64,000 nt of DNA. Origin: CAYTRS01 sp964440305 (lineage in GTDB: Bacteria; Patescibacteriota; Minisyncoccia; Moranbacterales; JAKLHP01). Made by a program: the position numbers and the translations under genes. The DNA lies in assembly GCA_964440305.1 (NCBI GenBank), contig CAYTRS010000001.1, forward strand, positions 40,175-104,174. Reading direction: 5' to 3'. The notes under the pieces were generated by a model. It did no database searches, had not been told where the DNA came from, and saw nothing but the letters and a program-made list of their open reading frames with translations. The first letter of the stretch is position 1; the number at the start of each line of letters is the position of its first letter. Positions 9,620-18,236 of this stretch are shown in pieces.

Positions 9620-9752
9620 CGGCACGAATTCCGCAAATTCATACGGAATGAAACAAATGTATGTTTATTATTTTCGCTACGCAAGCACTTTAATTCAGCC
9701 ACCGCCTATGGCGGGGAATTTGAAATTTAGATTCTAGAATTCAACTAAGTTT
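9620..9752. repeat. Repeat-bearing spacer between rpsR and efp
   Basis: Contains a small palindrome CCGCCTATGGCGG (about 9703-9715) preceded by TTCAG and followed by GAATTTGAAATTT. The core resembles the CCGCC...GGCGG/CAGCC hairpin element seen at 12956, 55469 and 63651. An imperfect inverted pair around CGAATTCCG/CGGAATG lies at 9625-9650. No gene is seen here. Confidence 0.45.
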
Positions 9753-10310
9753 ATGCTAGGAATAAATGAAATAAAAACAGGAAAAAATGTAATTTTAAAC
9801 GGTGATCCCTATGCCGTACTTTATCAGGAGCATTCCAAAATGGGACGCGCGGGAGCAGTGCTTAGGACGAAGCTTAAAAATTTGACAAATGGATCGGTAT
9901 TGGAAAAAACTTTTCAAGGAGCGGAAAAAGTGGAAGAAGCGGAAATAGCAAAATCAAAAGCTCAGTACCTTTATCGGGAAGGAGAAAATTTCTTTTTTAT
10001 GGATACGGAAAACTATGACCAATTTTCTTTGCCGGAGAAAGTTTTGGGAAGCGCGACGCTTTACTTGATTGAAGGAACGGAAATGGAAGTGCTGAATTTT
10101 AATGGCAATCCAATCAATGTAGAGCTTCCAATAAAAATGAAGCTTAGGATAAAAGAAGCTCCCCCGGGAATCAAGGGTGATACGGCTTCCAGCGGGGGAA
10201 AGGTAGTGATTCTTGAAACCGGACTTAAAATCAATACCCCTCTTTTTCTAAAAGAAGGAGATGAGGTAATTGTTAATACCGAACGAGGAGAATATGTTTC
10301 CAGAGCGTAG
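9753..10310 (+). CDS. efp: Translation elongation factor P
   Basis: Relieves ribosome stalling at polyproline. All three domains are present in 185 aa: the KOW-like N-domain, the central OB domain (FMDTENYDQFSLPEKVLG) and the C-terminal OB domain ending in NTPLFLKEGDEVIVNTERGEYVSRA. At the tip loop that reaches the peptidyl-transferase centre the sequence is HSKMGRAGAVLR. Aligning on the following R-KL-NL places Arg at the position that is Lys in E. coli and B. subtilis. An intrinsic terminator follows at 10387. Confidence 0.94.
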   Translation: MLGINEIKTGKNVILNGDPYAVLYQEHSKMGRAGAVLRTKLKNLTNGSVLEKTFQGAEKVEEAEIAKSKAQYLYREGENFFFMDTENYDQFSLPEKVLGSATLYLIEGTEMEVLNFNGNPINVELPIKMKLRIKEAPPGIKGDTASSGGKVVILETGLKINTPLFLKEGDEVIVNTERGEYVSRA

Positions 10311-10386
10311 GGGAGCAGTTGATAGTTACTGTCATGGATTATAAAACAAATCTCTGTGCTATAAATTTTATAGCCCGGGGATAAAT

Positions 10387-10414
10387 AAAAAATTCCGATA
10401 AATCGGAATTTTTT
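10387..10414. terminator. Bidirectional intrinsic terminator after efp
   Basis: Arms AAAAAATTCCGA (10387-10398) and TCGGAATTTTTT (10403-10414) with loop TAAA. It is symmetric, so it can stop both the efp transcript and the minus-strand unit at 10453-10608. Confidence 0.85.
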
Positions 10415-10452
10415 ATTTGGAAGAATTTTTGAGCAGATGGCAGCTAGTTTGT

Positions 10453-10608
10453 CTAAAAAAGATTCATGTTATTAAATAGCGTTACCACCAGGAGAGGTAT
10501 TGTGGATAAAAGAATTGCAAATTGCATTTCTTCTTCCGCAGCCTCTTTTATTGCTCTTTCCTGGCAATGCGGGCAGTCAGGACCCTTGCATTGTTTTTCT
10601 GTTTCCAT
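10453..10608 (-). CDS. Small 51-aa Cys-containing membrane peptide
   Basis: Short minus-strand ORF read by hand: it begins METEKQCKGPDCPHCQERAI and continues through an acidic stretch into a hydrophobic segment (about residues 28-44, QFAILLSTIPLLVVTLF). Three cysteines (C7, C12, C15) form a possible metal or redox knuckle ahead of a single membrane helix. Support for a real gene: it lies in an otherwise empty 530-base gap, has a TTGACT-17-TATAAT promoter upstream on the same strand (10708-10680) and ends before a bidirectional terminator. There is no Shine-Dalgarno. I do not recognise the family. Confidence 0.55.
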   Translation of the reverse strand: METEKQCKGPDCPHCQERAIKEAAEEEMQFAILLSTIPLLVVTLFNNMNLF

Positions 10609-10643
10609 ACTTTTATTTTTGTTAATAATTAGCTAATTAAAAG

Positions 10644-10667
10644 AAAAAAACGGGAGACCACCCGTTT
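10644..10667 (-). terminator. Hairpin with U-tract in the leader of the 51-aa ORF
   Basis: Read on the minus strand, AAACGGG and CCCGTTT pair over a 6-nt loop and are followed by a T run. It begins only about 6 nt after the predicted transcription start, so it would act as an attenuator or define a very short RNA. Confidence 0.55.
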
Positions 10668-10679
10668 CTTTATATTACT

Positions 10680-10708
10680 ATTATAGCAGATCTGAAGGGG
10701 AAAGTCAA
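10680..10708 (-). promoter_or_regulatory. Consensus sigma-70 promoter on the minus strand
   Basis: TTGACT (10708-10703), a 17-nt spacer and TATAAT (10685-10680). Start of transcription is expected near 10673, reading toward the 51-aa ORF. Confidence 0.7.
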
Positions 10709-10717
10709 ATGTAAAAT

Positions 10718-10796
10718 AGTTTATAAAGTTCTTAAAGTTATAAGGTTATAAAGTTTTCCTAATGTGCTTTATAACTTTATAAACATGATAAACTTT
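10718..10796. repeat. AT-rich inverted repeat upstream of uvrB
   Basis: Left arm built of GTTTATAAAGTT/AAAGTTATAAGG units (10718-10754), right arm CTTTATAACTTTATAAAC...ATAAACTTT (10767-10796). They can form a long imperfect hairpin just before the uvrB start. A close relative lies before ileS at 51417-51492. Confidence 0.6.
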
Positions 10797-10852
10797 TTAG
10801 CTGTTTAATATTCTAGACATCTAACCTTACAAGCTGTATCATGGAATGTGGT

Positions 10853-12817
10853 ATGAAATTTGAACTCAACTCAAAATTTAAGCCGGCAGGAGACCAAAAG
10901 CAGGCGATTGAGAAACTTACAAAAGGAATTGAAACCGGAAAGAAGTTCCAGACGCTTTTGGGCGTGACTGGATCTGGAAAAACCTTTACCGTTGCAAATG
11001 TCATACAGAAAATACAGAAGCCGGCTTTGGTTATCGCTCCGAACAAAACTCTCGCGGCGCAGCTTGCTCAAGAATTCCGGATTTTCTTTCCAAAAAACGC
11101 GGTGGAATATTTTGTTTCTTACTATGATTACTACCAGCCGGAAGCCTACATTTATTCAACTGACACCTACATTGAGAAGGAAGCACAGATAAATGATGAG
11201 ATAGACCGTTTGCGCCACAGCGCGACTGCCTCGCTTCTCTCCAGAAACGATGTAATTATCGCAGCAAGCGTTTCCTGTATCTATGGCCTGGGAAGCCCGG
11301 AATATTACCGTGATATCTCTTTGATGATAAAAAGGGGAGAAAAAATTTTCCGTGAAGATTTGATTAGGAAACTTGTGGAAATGCACTACATTCGCACGGA
11401 TATTCTTTCGCGGGGAAAATTCCGAGCCACTGGAAATACTATTGAAATAATGTCTCCAGCGCGGGAAATAGTAAATAGGCTTGAGCTTCAAGAAGACAAA
11501 ATAAAAAAAATTTCCCAATTCGATTTTCTGACCGGAGAAAATCTTGGAACGCTTGATTCAATTCTCGTTTATCCCGCCAAGCATTTCGTCGTTCCGGAGC
11601 CGGTGATGGAAAGCGCAATTCAAAGAATAGAAAAAGAATTGACAGAGAGACTCAGTTATTTCAGAAAAAATAATTTGCTTCTGGAAGCGGAGAGGCTGGA
11701 GCGGAGAACAAAGCAGGATATTGAAATGATGCGGGAGATTGGATATTGCAACGGAATTGAAAATTACTCGCTTTATCTTACTGAAAGGAATTCGGGAGAG
11801 CCGCCATATACCTTAGTTGACTACTTTCCGAAAGACTTTTTGCTGGTAATTGACGAATCTCATGTAACAGTGCCTCAGCTTAACGGAATGTATAATGGGG
11901 ACTATTCCCGCAAAAAAGCATTGGTTGACAACGGCTTCCGGCTTCCGAGCGCGTTTGACAATCGTCCTTTGAAGTTTCCAGAGTTTCAGGAAAAAATAAA
12001 CAAGGTAATTTTCACTTCGGCAACTCCCGCAAAATATGAGGCGGAAAAATCCGGAAAAGATGGCTTTGCGGAGCAAATTATTAGGCCTACGGGACTTATT
12101 GATCCGGAATTGGAAGTCAAATCTGCCAAGGGGCAGGTAAAAGACGTGCTTTTGGAAATTAAGAAAGTTGCGGAAAGGGAAGAAAGAATTTTGATTACCA
12201 CCCTTACCAAGAAAATGGCGGAAGATCTTTCTGATTATTTCAAGGAAAATAAAATAAAATCTGAATATTTGCATTCCAACGTTGATACCCTAGACAGAAT
12301 TAGAATTTTGGAAAATTTACGCAGGGGGAAGTTTGATGTTCTTGTTGGAGTTAACCTTTTACGTGAAGGGCTGGATCTTCCCGAAGTTTCCTTGGTTGCG
12401 ATTCTGGATGCCGATAAAGAGGGTTTTTTGCGGAGCGAAACCTCGCTTATCCAGACCATCGGTCGCGCGGCAAGAAATATCAATGGGAAAGTGATTCTTT
12501 ATGCTGACAGAGTTACTGGTTCAATGAAAAGGGCTATTTCGGAAACCAATCGCAGGAGAAAACTTCAAATGGAATATAATAAAGTGCACGGTATAACCCC
12601 GCAAACAATCAAAAAGAAGATTGAGTCTATTGTTGATCATGAAATAAATCCAGAACCGATTGCGGATTTCACCCAACTTGAAAAATTGGAAAACATTTCT
12701 GGATATTTAAAGCAAAGGGAAAAAGAGATGAAGGATGCTGCCCGTAATTTGGAATTTGAACGTGCGGCAATTATCAGGGATGAAATAGGGCAACTGCGCA
12801 AATTGCAGTTGAAATAA
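10853..12817 (+). CDS. uvrB: Excinuclease ABC subunit B
   Basis: Damage-verification helicase of nucleotide excision repair, loaded by UvrA and recruiting UvrC. Walker A GVTGSGKTF, the beta-hairpin region (YYDYYQPEAYIYSTDTYIEK), the DESH box (LLVIDESHVTVPQ), helicase motif VI (QTIGRAARN) and a C-terminal UVR motif (LEFERAAIIRDEIGQL) are all present. The frame opens at ATG 10841, but ATG 10853 gives the canonical MKFELNSKFKPAGDQ start. uvrA follows about 200 bases downstream. Confidence 0.96.
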   Translation: MKFELNSKFKPAGDQKQAIEKLTKGIETGKKFQTLLGVTGSGKTFTVANVIQKIQKPALVIAPNKTLAAQLAQEFRIFFPKNAVEYFVSYYDYYQPEAYIYSTDTYIEKEAQINDEIDRLRHSATASLLSRNDVIIAASVSCIYGLGSPEYYRDISLMIKRGEKIFREDLIRKLVEMHYIRTDILSRGKFRATGNTIEIMSPAREIVNRLELQEDKIKKISQFDFLTGENLGTLDSILVYPAKHFVVPEPVMESAIQRIEKELTERLSYFRKNNLLLEAERLERRTKQDIEMMREIGYCNGIENYSLYLTERNSGEPPYTLVDYFPKDFLLVIDESHVTVPQLNGMYNGDYSRKKALVDNGFRLPSAFDNRPLKFPEFQEKINKVIFTSATPAKYEAEKSGKDGFAEQIIRPTGLIDPELEVKSAKGQVKDVLLEIKKVAEREERILITTLTKKMAEDLSDYFKENKIKSEYLHSNVDTLDRIRILENLRRGKFDVLVGVNLLREGLDLPEVSLVAILDADKEGFLRSETSLIQTIGRAARNINGKVILYADRVTGSMKRAISETNRRRKLQMEYNKVHGITPQTIKKKIESIVDHEINPEPIADFTQLEKLENISGYLKQREKEMKDAARNLEFERAAIIRDEIGQLRKLQLK

Positions 12818-12827
12818 AATAATCCAA

Positions 12828-12994
12828 CGGGTATTATATATAGAAGTACCCGTAAAAGGGGAAGTTTTTGGCATTCTGTTAAAATTATTAATTTTTGAAT
12901 TTTTAATTTTATAAATAAATTTAGATTCTTAAATTTTTAAACATTAGGAAATTATTTTCCACCAAAGGCGAATCAGCCGAAGAGGCTGAAAAAA
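12828..12994. repeat. Hairpins and AT-rich repeats between uvrB and uvrA
   Basis: ACGGGTA/TACCCGT hairpin near 12828-12855 without a strong U-tract. It is followed by AATTTTTGAATTTTTAATTTT-type AT repeats. At 12956-12994 there is a copy of the double-hairpin element (CCACCAAAGGCGAATCAGCC...GGCTGAAAA) shared with 55469 and 63651. No gene is seen. Confidence 0.6.
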
Positions 12995-13026
12995 TTATAA
13001 AATTGGAAATTTAAAATTTTCTTCAT

Positions 13027-15879
13027 ATGCTTGATAAAATAATCATCAGAGGAGCAAGGGAGCACAACCTCAAAAGTATAAATTTAGACCTTCCGAAGAA
13101 CAAATTCATTGTTTTTACTGGAGTTTCGGGATCCGGCAAATCCACGCTGGCTTTTGATACTATTTTTGCCGAAGGCCAGAGAAGGTATTTGGAAAGCCTT
13201 TCTGCCTATGCCCGGCAGTTTTTGGGGCAGATGGAAAAGCCGGATGTGGATCATATTGAAGGATTGAGTCCCGCAATTTCAATCAGTCAGAAGTCGGCAT
13301 CGCACAATCCTCGTTCCACAGTCGGAACAGTTACGGAGATCCATGATTATTTGAGGCTTATTTACGCAAAAATAGGAATACCGCATTGCCCGGTCTGCAG
13401 CAGAGAAATTTCTAAAATGTCGACTGATGAAATTGTGGAAAGAATGTTTGATGTTGGAGAAGACAAAGAAATTGAAATTTTAAGTCCTGCTATCCGTGAC
13501 CGCAAGGGAGAATATGCCACTCTTCTTTTTGATTTATACAAAAGAGGGTTTTCTGGAGCTTATGTCGATGGAAAAAAATACGAACTTGATCCTAAAATTA
13601 AAATTAAGCTGGAAAGATATAAAAAACATTCCATAGATGTGATAGTTGATGAACTTAAGGCAAATGATGGCAATCTTACCCGTATTTTTGAAAGCGTGGA
13701 GAAAGCGCTGAAGCTGTCGGGAGGATTTGTAAAGCTAAGAGAGAAAAGCGTAAAGTCTAAAACCAAGAAAGATTATGTTTTTAACCAAAACATATCTTGT
13801 CCAGTTCATGAAGAAGTGAGCTTTCCGGAACTTGAACCCAGACTTTTTTCATTTAACAGCCCGTACGGAGCCTGTCCTTCTTGCGAGGGATTGGGAGTAA
13901 AAAAAGAAATTGATCCAAACCTTGTCGCACCGGACAGAAACAAGACTATTGCCGAAGGCGCAATAATGCCCTGGAGCTACAAGCGGAATAATTATCAAGG
14001 AACGATTTTGCGGGCAGTTACTAATTTTTATCATATTCCGGACAATGTGCGCTTGAGAGATTTATCCGAAGAAGATCTTAAAATTATTATAGAGGGAGAA
14101 GAAATTCCGGACGATATTCCGGTGGCTTTTCATACCAAGTCCGGGAGAACGTGGAAATTCAATGTCAATTGGAAGGGAATAGTCGGTTTTTTGCAGGATC
14201 GCTATTTCAAAACCGAATCGGAAGCGGTGAGGGAAGACATTGAAAAATATATGTCAAACACCCCTTGCTCTTTCTGCAAAGGAACAAGGTATAAAAAGGA
14301 AGTTTTGTTTGTGAAAATCGGAGGAAAAAATATTGCTGAAGTTTCCAATTTGAGCATCGCAGAAGCTCTTGATTATTTCAATAATCTTTCTTTGAATGAA
14401 AGGGAAAAGGCGATTGCGCAAAGAATTTTGGAGGAAGTGAAAAACAGACTGAGCTTTTTAGTCGGAGTCGGACTGGATTATCTGACCTTGGGGAGATCGG
14501 CCAGTTCGCTGGCCGGAGGGGAAACTCAGAGAATCAGGCTGGCTTCACAGATCGGATCAAAGCTTACCGGAGTGCTTTATGTTTTGGATGAGCCTTCCAT
14601 CGGACTTCATAGCCGGGATAATGAAAAACTTCTCAACACCCTGGAATTTTTGAGGGATTTGGGCAATACCCTGATAGTAATAGAACATGATGAAGAAACA
14701 ATGAAAAGAAGTGATTTTCTAGTAGATATCGGTCCTGGTGCAGGTAAATTGGGAGGGGAAATAGTGGCACAGGGGACTCCGGAAGAATTGATAAAGAGCG
14801 AAAACTCCCTTACGGCGAAATATCTGCGGGGGGATTTGGAGATTCCAATTCCGAAAAGCAGGCGCCCGGTGAAAAACAAAAAATCAATTATTGTCCGAGG
14901 AGCCGGAGAACACAATCTTAAAAATATTTCCGTGGAATTTCCTTTGAAAGTGCTGACCTGTGTTACCGGAGTTTCGGGATCCGGGAAATCCACCTTAGTG
15001 GAAGAAATTCTCTACCGGGCTCTTTCCGCCAAGATTATGCGCTCCATCCAAAATCCTGGCAGGCACAAAGAAATTGTAGGCGAACAAAATGTTGACAAGG
15101 TGATTTTAATTGATCAGTCGCCGATCGGCCGCACTCCGCGTTCCAATCCGGCGACTTATACAGGGCTTTTTACTCCAATTAGGGATCTTTTTGAAAAAAC
15201 TTCGGAAGCGCGAGTCCGCGGATATTCCGCTTCGCGCTTTTCCTTCAATTTGTCCGGCGGAAGGTGCGACAATTGCAAAGGAGAGGGATTTTTAAAAGTA
15301 GAAATGCAATTTATGCCGGATCTTTATCTTCCTTGTGATGTCTGCAAGGGAAAAAGATATAACAGCGAAACGCTGAAAGTTTTATATAAAGGCAAAAATA
15401 TTTCCGATGTTTTGAAAATGACTGTTTCGGAGGCAGAAGATTTTTTCAGGAACCTGCCTGAGGTTCATGGGAAGCTGAAGGTGCTGGAAGAAGTCGGACT
15501 CGGATATATCCAGTTGGGACAGAGCGCAACTACTCTTTCCGGGGGAGAAGCGCAAAGGATCAAATTGGCTTCTGAGCTTTCCCGGCGGGGAACCGGAAAT
15601 ACTATTTATATTTTAGATGAGCCGACGACTGGACTGCATTTCGATGACATCAATAAACTTTTGCATATTCTTAATAGGCTAGTTGATGCGGGAAATACGG
15701 TAATTGTCATTGAGCACAATATGGATGTAATCAAAACTGCGGACTGGATCATCGACCTAGGCCCGGAAGGCGGAGAAAGAGGGGGAAAAGTGATAGTGAC
15801 TGGTCCGCCGGAGGAAGTGGCGAAATATGCCAAAGAAAGCTATACAGCAAAGTTTTTAAAAAAAGCGCTTAAAAAATAA
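13027..15879 (+). CDS. uvrA: Excinuclease ABC subunit A, canonical copy
   Basis: DNA-damage sensor ATPase of nucleotide excision repair. Two ABC modules are present, each with Walker [10 protein letters not shown] (near residues 32 and 655) and signature SLAGGETQR or TLSGGEAQR. The UvrB-binding/insertion region and zinc-finger cysteines (CPVC, CPSC...CSFC, CDNC...CDVC) are present. The diagnostic stretch LSAYARQFLGQMEKPDVD closely matches bacterial UvrA. Length is 950 aa. It overlaps the next gene by one base (TAATG), suggesting translational coupling. A second, more divergent UvrA lies at 44391. Confidence 0.96.
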   Translation: MLDKIIIRGAREHNLKSINLDLPKNKFIVFTGVSGSGKSTLAFDTIFAEGQRRYLESLSAYARQFLGQMEKPDVDHIEGLSPAISISQKSASHNPRSTVGTVTEIHDYLRLIYAKIGIPHCPVCSREISKMSTDEIVERMFDVGEDKEIEILSPAIRDRKGEYATLLFDLYKRGFSGAYVDGKKYELDPKIKIKLERYKKHSIDVIVDELKANDGNLTRIFESVEKALKLSGGFVKLREKSVKSKTKKDYVFNQNISCPVHEEVSFPELEPRLFSFNSPYGACPSCEGLGVKKEIDPNLVAPDRNKTIAEGAIMPWSYKRNNYQGTILRAVTNFYHIPDNVRLRDLSEEDLKIIIEGEEIPDDIPVAFHTKSGRTWKFNVNWKGIVGFLQDRYFKTESEAVREDIEKYMSNTPCSFCKGTRYKKEVLFVKIGGKNIAEVSNLSIAEALDYFNNLSLNEREKAIAQRILEEVKNRLSFLVGVGLDYLTLGRSASSLAGGETQRIRLASQIGSKLTGVLYVLDEPSIGLHSRDNEKLLNTLEFLRDLGNTLIVIEHDEETMKRSDFLVDIGPGAGKLGGEIVAQGTPEELIKSENSLTAKYLRGDLEIPIPKSRRPVKNKKSIIVRGAGEHNLKNISVEFPLKVLTCVTGVSGSGKSTLVEEILYRALSAKIMRSIQNPGRHKEIVGEQNVDKVILIDQSPIGRTPRSNPATYTGLFTPIRDLFEKTSEARVRGYSASRFSFNLSGGRCDNCKGEGFLKVEMQFMPDLYLPCDVCKGKRYNSETLKVLYKGKNISDVLKMTVSEAEDFFRNLPEVHGKLKVLEEVGLGYIQLGQSATTLSGGEAQRIKLASELSRRGTGNTIYILDEPTTGLHFDDINKLLHILNRLVDAGNTVIVIEHNMDVIKTADWIIDLGPEGGERGGKVIVTGPPEEVAKYAKESYTAKFLKKALKK

Positions 15880-16571
15880 TGCCATATTTTACGAGCCGAA
15901 AGGTATTAATTTACATGGGAAAAATAATATTATCAGTCGTAGCCATAACTATTATTGTTTTATTTTTTTGGAGGAATTTTGATCGGCAAAGCAATCCTGA
16001 ATCTTTTTTGAGCTTTCAAGTTGAAAAAAAATTTGAAAATCCGACAGAAAAAATTGAAAAAAACAAAGAATTCAAAAGCCCTCTTTCTAGAATGAGCGAA
16101 AGAGTAATAAAAAAAGGATTTGGAATTTTTGTTTCTCCTTCAAATTCTCCCGTTAGTCCGGAAAAATTTCGCGGATATCATACCGCAATTGACGCAGAGG
16201 TTTTTCCTGAAGAACTCGACAAAGAAGTGCAAATTTACGCTGTTTGTGCGGGAGAGATAGTTTCAAAAAGGTCAGCCAGTGGATACGGAGGAATAATAAT
16301 TGAAAAATGCGATTTGGAAGGAACTCCCATAACAGTTGTCTATGGTCACCTGAAGCTTTCAAGCGTTTCCGCGAAAGCAGGCGAAAGCATAAACGCAGGA
16401 GATGTTCTGGGATTTTTGGGGGAAGAGTATAGTGCAGAAACCGGGGGAGAGCGCAAGCACCTGCATCTGGGATTCCATAAGGGAGAAGAGATTGATATCA
16501 GAGGCTATGTTAGTTTTCCGATGGAACTTCAAAGATGGATAGATCCATGTCTTTATGTCTGCCAGGACTAA
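15879..16571 (+). CDS. Membrane-anchored M23 (LytM-type) peptidase
   Basis: Predicted peptidoglycan endopeptidase. One N-terminal membrane anchor (IILSVVAITIIVLFFW) is followed by a charged linker and an M23 domain. Zinc ligands are seen as HTAID (H-x3-D, about residues 101-105) and HLH in RKHLHLGFH near residue 200, with the supporting VYGHL motif, so the enzyme looks active. The ATG at 15879 overlaps the uvrA stop. An alternative ATG at 15915 (MGKIILSV) would start just before the anchor. It pairs naturally with the lysozyme-fold protein downstream. Confidence 0.82.
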   Translation: MPYFTSRKVLIYMGKIILSVVAITIIVLFFWRNFDRQSNPESFLSFQVEKKFENPTEKIEKNKEFKSPLSRMSERVIKKGFGIFVSPSNSPVSPEKFRGYHTAIDAEVFPEELDKEVQIYAVCAGEIVSKRSASGYGGIIIEKCDLEGTPITVVYGHLKLSSVSAKAGESINAGDVLGFLGEEYSAETGGERKHLHLGFHKGEEIDIRGYVSFPMELQRWIDPCLYVCQD

Positions 16572-16597
16572 TCGTGCTATAATGGAAAAAACAGTCA

Positions 16598-17176
16598 ATG
16601 GGAAAAAGTAAAAAAATATACTCTTACAAAAAAGTAAAGTTACCATCGGTAAAAAACACGCTGCTTGTTTTTTTGTTTTTGTTTTTAGCGATTTTCGGGA
16701 TCATTATTTTTATTTTGGGAGAAAGAATAAAAAATGAAAAACCGCCTGAAAATTTACCTACAGTGATGGAAATAAAAATTAAAGCGATGGTTTCAGGCCA
16801 CCCGATTGAAAAAATGGTTCCGACCATTGCAAGCCAGCAGTCAAATGTTGCCGCGTTTTTGGTGGCCATTGCCAAAAAGGAAAGTAACTGGGGAAAAAAC
16901 TCTCCCCAGAAAGACGGAAAAGAGTGTTATAACTACTGGGGTTATCGCGGAGAATATAACCAAACAGATTCCGGGTATAGCTGCTTTGATTCTCCGGAGC
17001 AGGCTGTTTCTGAGGTGGGTGGAAGAATTAGGGAGCTGGTGATGCAAAAAGTGGATACTCCCAGGGAAATGGTTTATCCCTGGAAATGCGGTTGGGACTG
17101 TTCCGGCCATAGCCCGGAAAGCGTCAGCAAGTGGGTGCGTGATGTAGCATATTATTACGGAAAGCTCAAAAAATAA
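16598..17176 (+). CDS. Membrane-anchored lysozyme-fold protein (putative muramidase/glucosaminidase)
   Basis: 192 aa with an N-terminal signal anchor (about residues 20-43) and a lysozyme-superfamily domain: VAAFLVAIAKKESNWGK carries a candidate catalytic Glu, followed by CYNYWGYRGEY and GYSCFDSPEQAV. Four cysteines (CYNYWG, SCFD, KCGWDC) may form disulfides outside the membrane. The fold assignment rests on the KES-WGK and NYWGY pattern. Substrate and exact family are inferred. A TATAAT at 16578-16583 precedes the start. Confidence 0.65.
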   Translation: MGKSKKIYSYKKVKLPSVKNTLLVFLFLFLAIFGIIIFILGERIKNEKPPENLPTVMEIKIKAMVSGHPIEKMVPTIASQQSNVAAFLVAIAKKESNWGKNSPQKDGKECYNYWGYRGEYNQTDSGYSCFDSPEQAVSEVGGRIRELVMQKVDTPREMVYPWKCGWDCSGHSPESVSKWVRDVAYYYGKLKK

Positions 17177-17310
17177 GCTTGAATTAGCTTCAAAAAAATC
17201 GTTGACAATAAAAAGTACTAAATTTTTAAGTTGGCTTCTTGAGTATTATTCAAATCTTCAACGAACTATTCTATTCTCAATATCGTTTTTGAAAAGCTTG
17301 TGTTTTACAA

Positions 17311-17338
17311 AAACAAGGCTCTATTAGGAGCCCTGTTT
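17311..17338. terminator. Bidirectional terminator between convergent genes
   Basis: Arms AAACAAGGCTC (17311-17321) and GAGCCCTGTTT (17328-17338) with one A/C mismatch, loop TATTAG, then a T-rich tail. It separates the lysozyme-fold gene (+) from the SGNH genes (-). The spacer 17177-17310 also holds a TTGACA at 17202-17207 without a convincing -10. Confidence 0.75.
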
Positions 17339-17343
17339 ATTTT

Positions 17344-18236
17344 TTAAGGGTGCCAAGGCCTTTTAGGTTCCATAATGTAATGCCACATCATTTGATACCA
17401 TAGTTTGTATCCCTCGCTGCTGGGATGAATTTTATCCGAAGCAAAGTACCTTTTTGGCTGTTTCCGGAAAGGATCAAATTTTTCTTCGGTAAAAAGATCT
17501 ATATAAACAATACCCTTTTCTTTTGCTGTAGAAACAAAAACTTTTCGGATAGTTTCCGCCCGTCTTCGCAAAAACAAACGTAGGAGAAGAGGAAAAAATG
17601 GTGCTGAGCCCATATTTCGATAGAGGAGTAGGAGGACATGGTCATTAGACATTTCCTTGGCAATGTCAATAATTTTTTCAAGGTCCGAGCGCAGTTTTGC
17701 AGTAAAGCTCAAGTGCCAGACATCATTACCTCCGATGCTTATAATAATCAAATCATAACGCTTGTTTCTAATCTTGTTGATAATAGGAATAAGATTTCTA
17801 GTGCGATAACCATCTTGAGCTAGATTTTCTATTGCTACAAAAGGGAGATCTNNNNNNNNNNNNNNNNNNNNNNNNNNNNNNNNNNNNNNNNNNNNNNNNN
17901 NNNNNNNNNNNNNNNNNNNNNNNNNNNNNNNNNNNNNNNNNNNNNNNNNNNTCTAGTGCGATAACCATCTTGAGCTAGATTTTCTATTGCTACAAAAGGG
18001 AGATCTTTGGCAAGCTGTCCAGCAATGGATTCTTCCGGTTTGTTGGCGCCTGTTCCCACCCCCACGCTGTCTCCGAGGATTAAGACTTTTTTTAGGGCAT
18101 TGTCCCTTTTTACAGAAAAGGGAACACTTTTAAAAGCGAGAAACTTATTTATAATTAGATGCCAAAGCATCTTCAGGGCGTAAAAAACAATAATTGCATC
18201 AATAGCCAAGGCCAGATAGCTGATAAAATTTTTCAT
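17344..18236 (-). CDS. SGNH/GDSL hydrolase 1 (interrupted by an assembly gap)
   Basis: Predicted membrane-anchored esterase/acetylhydrolase. N-terminal helix (LALAIDAIIVFYALKMLW), block I GDSVGVGTG, block III GGND and block V DKIHPSSEGY are all present, so the catalytic Ser, Asn and Asp-His dyad are intact. A 100-N gap (17852-17951) splits it. The 55 bases on each side of the gap (17797-17851 and 17952-18006) are identical. Removing one copy and the Ns gives a continuous 245-aa protein, the same size as its 247-aa neighbour. Its ATG overlaps the upstream paralogue's TGA (ATGA). Confidence 0.85.
17852..17951. other. Assembly gap with 55-bp duplicated flanks
   Basis: Exactly 100 Ns flanked by an exact 55-bp direct duplication. 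This looks like two contigs that overlap by a k-mer but were scaffolded without merging. It is not biological. Confidence 0.9.

Noticed and set aside
17202..17338. Small RNA between the lysozyme-fold gene and the SGNH operon
   Set aside because: There is a TTGACA but no acceptable -10 at proper spacing. The hairpin at the end is well explained as a convergent terminator.
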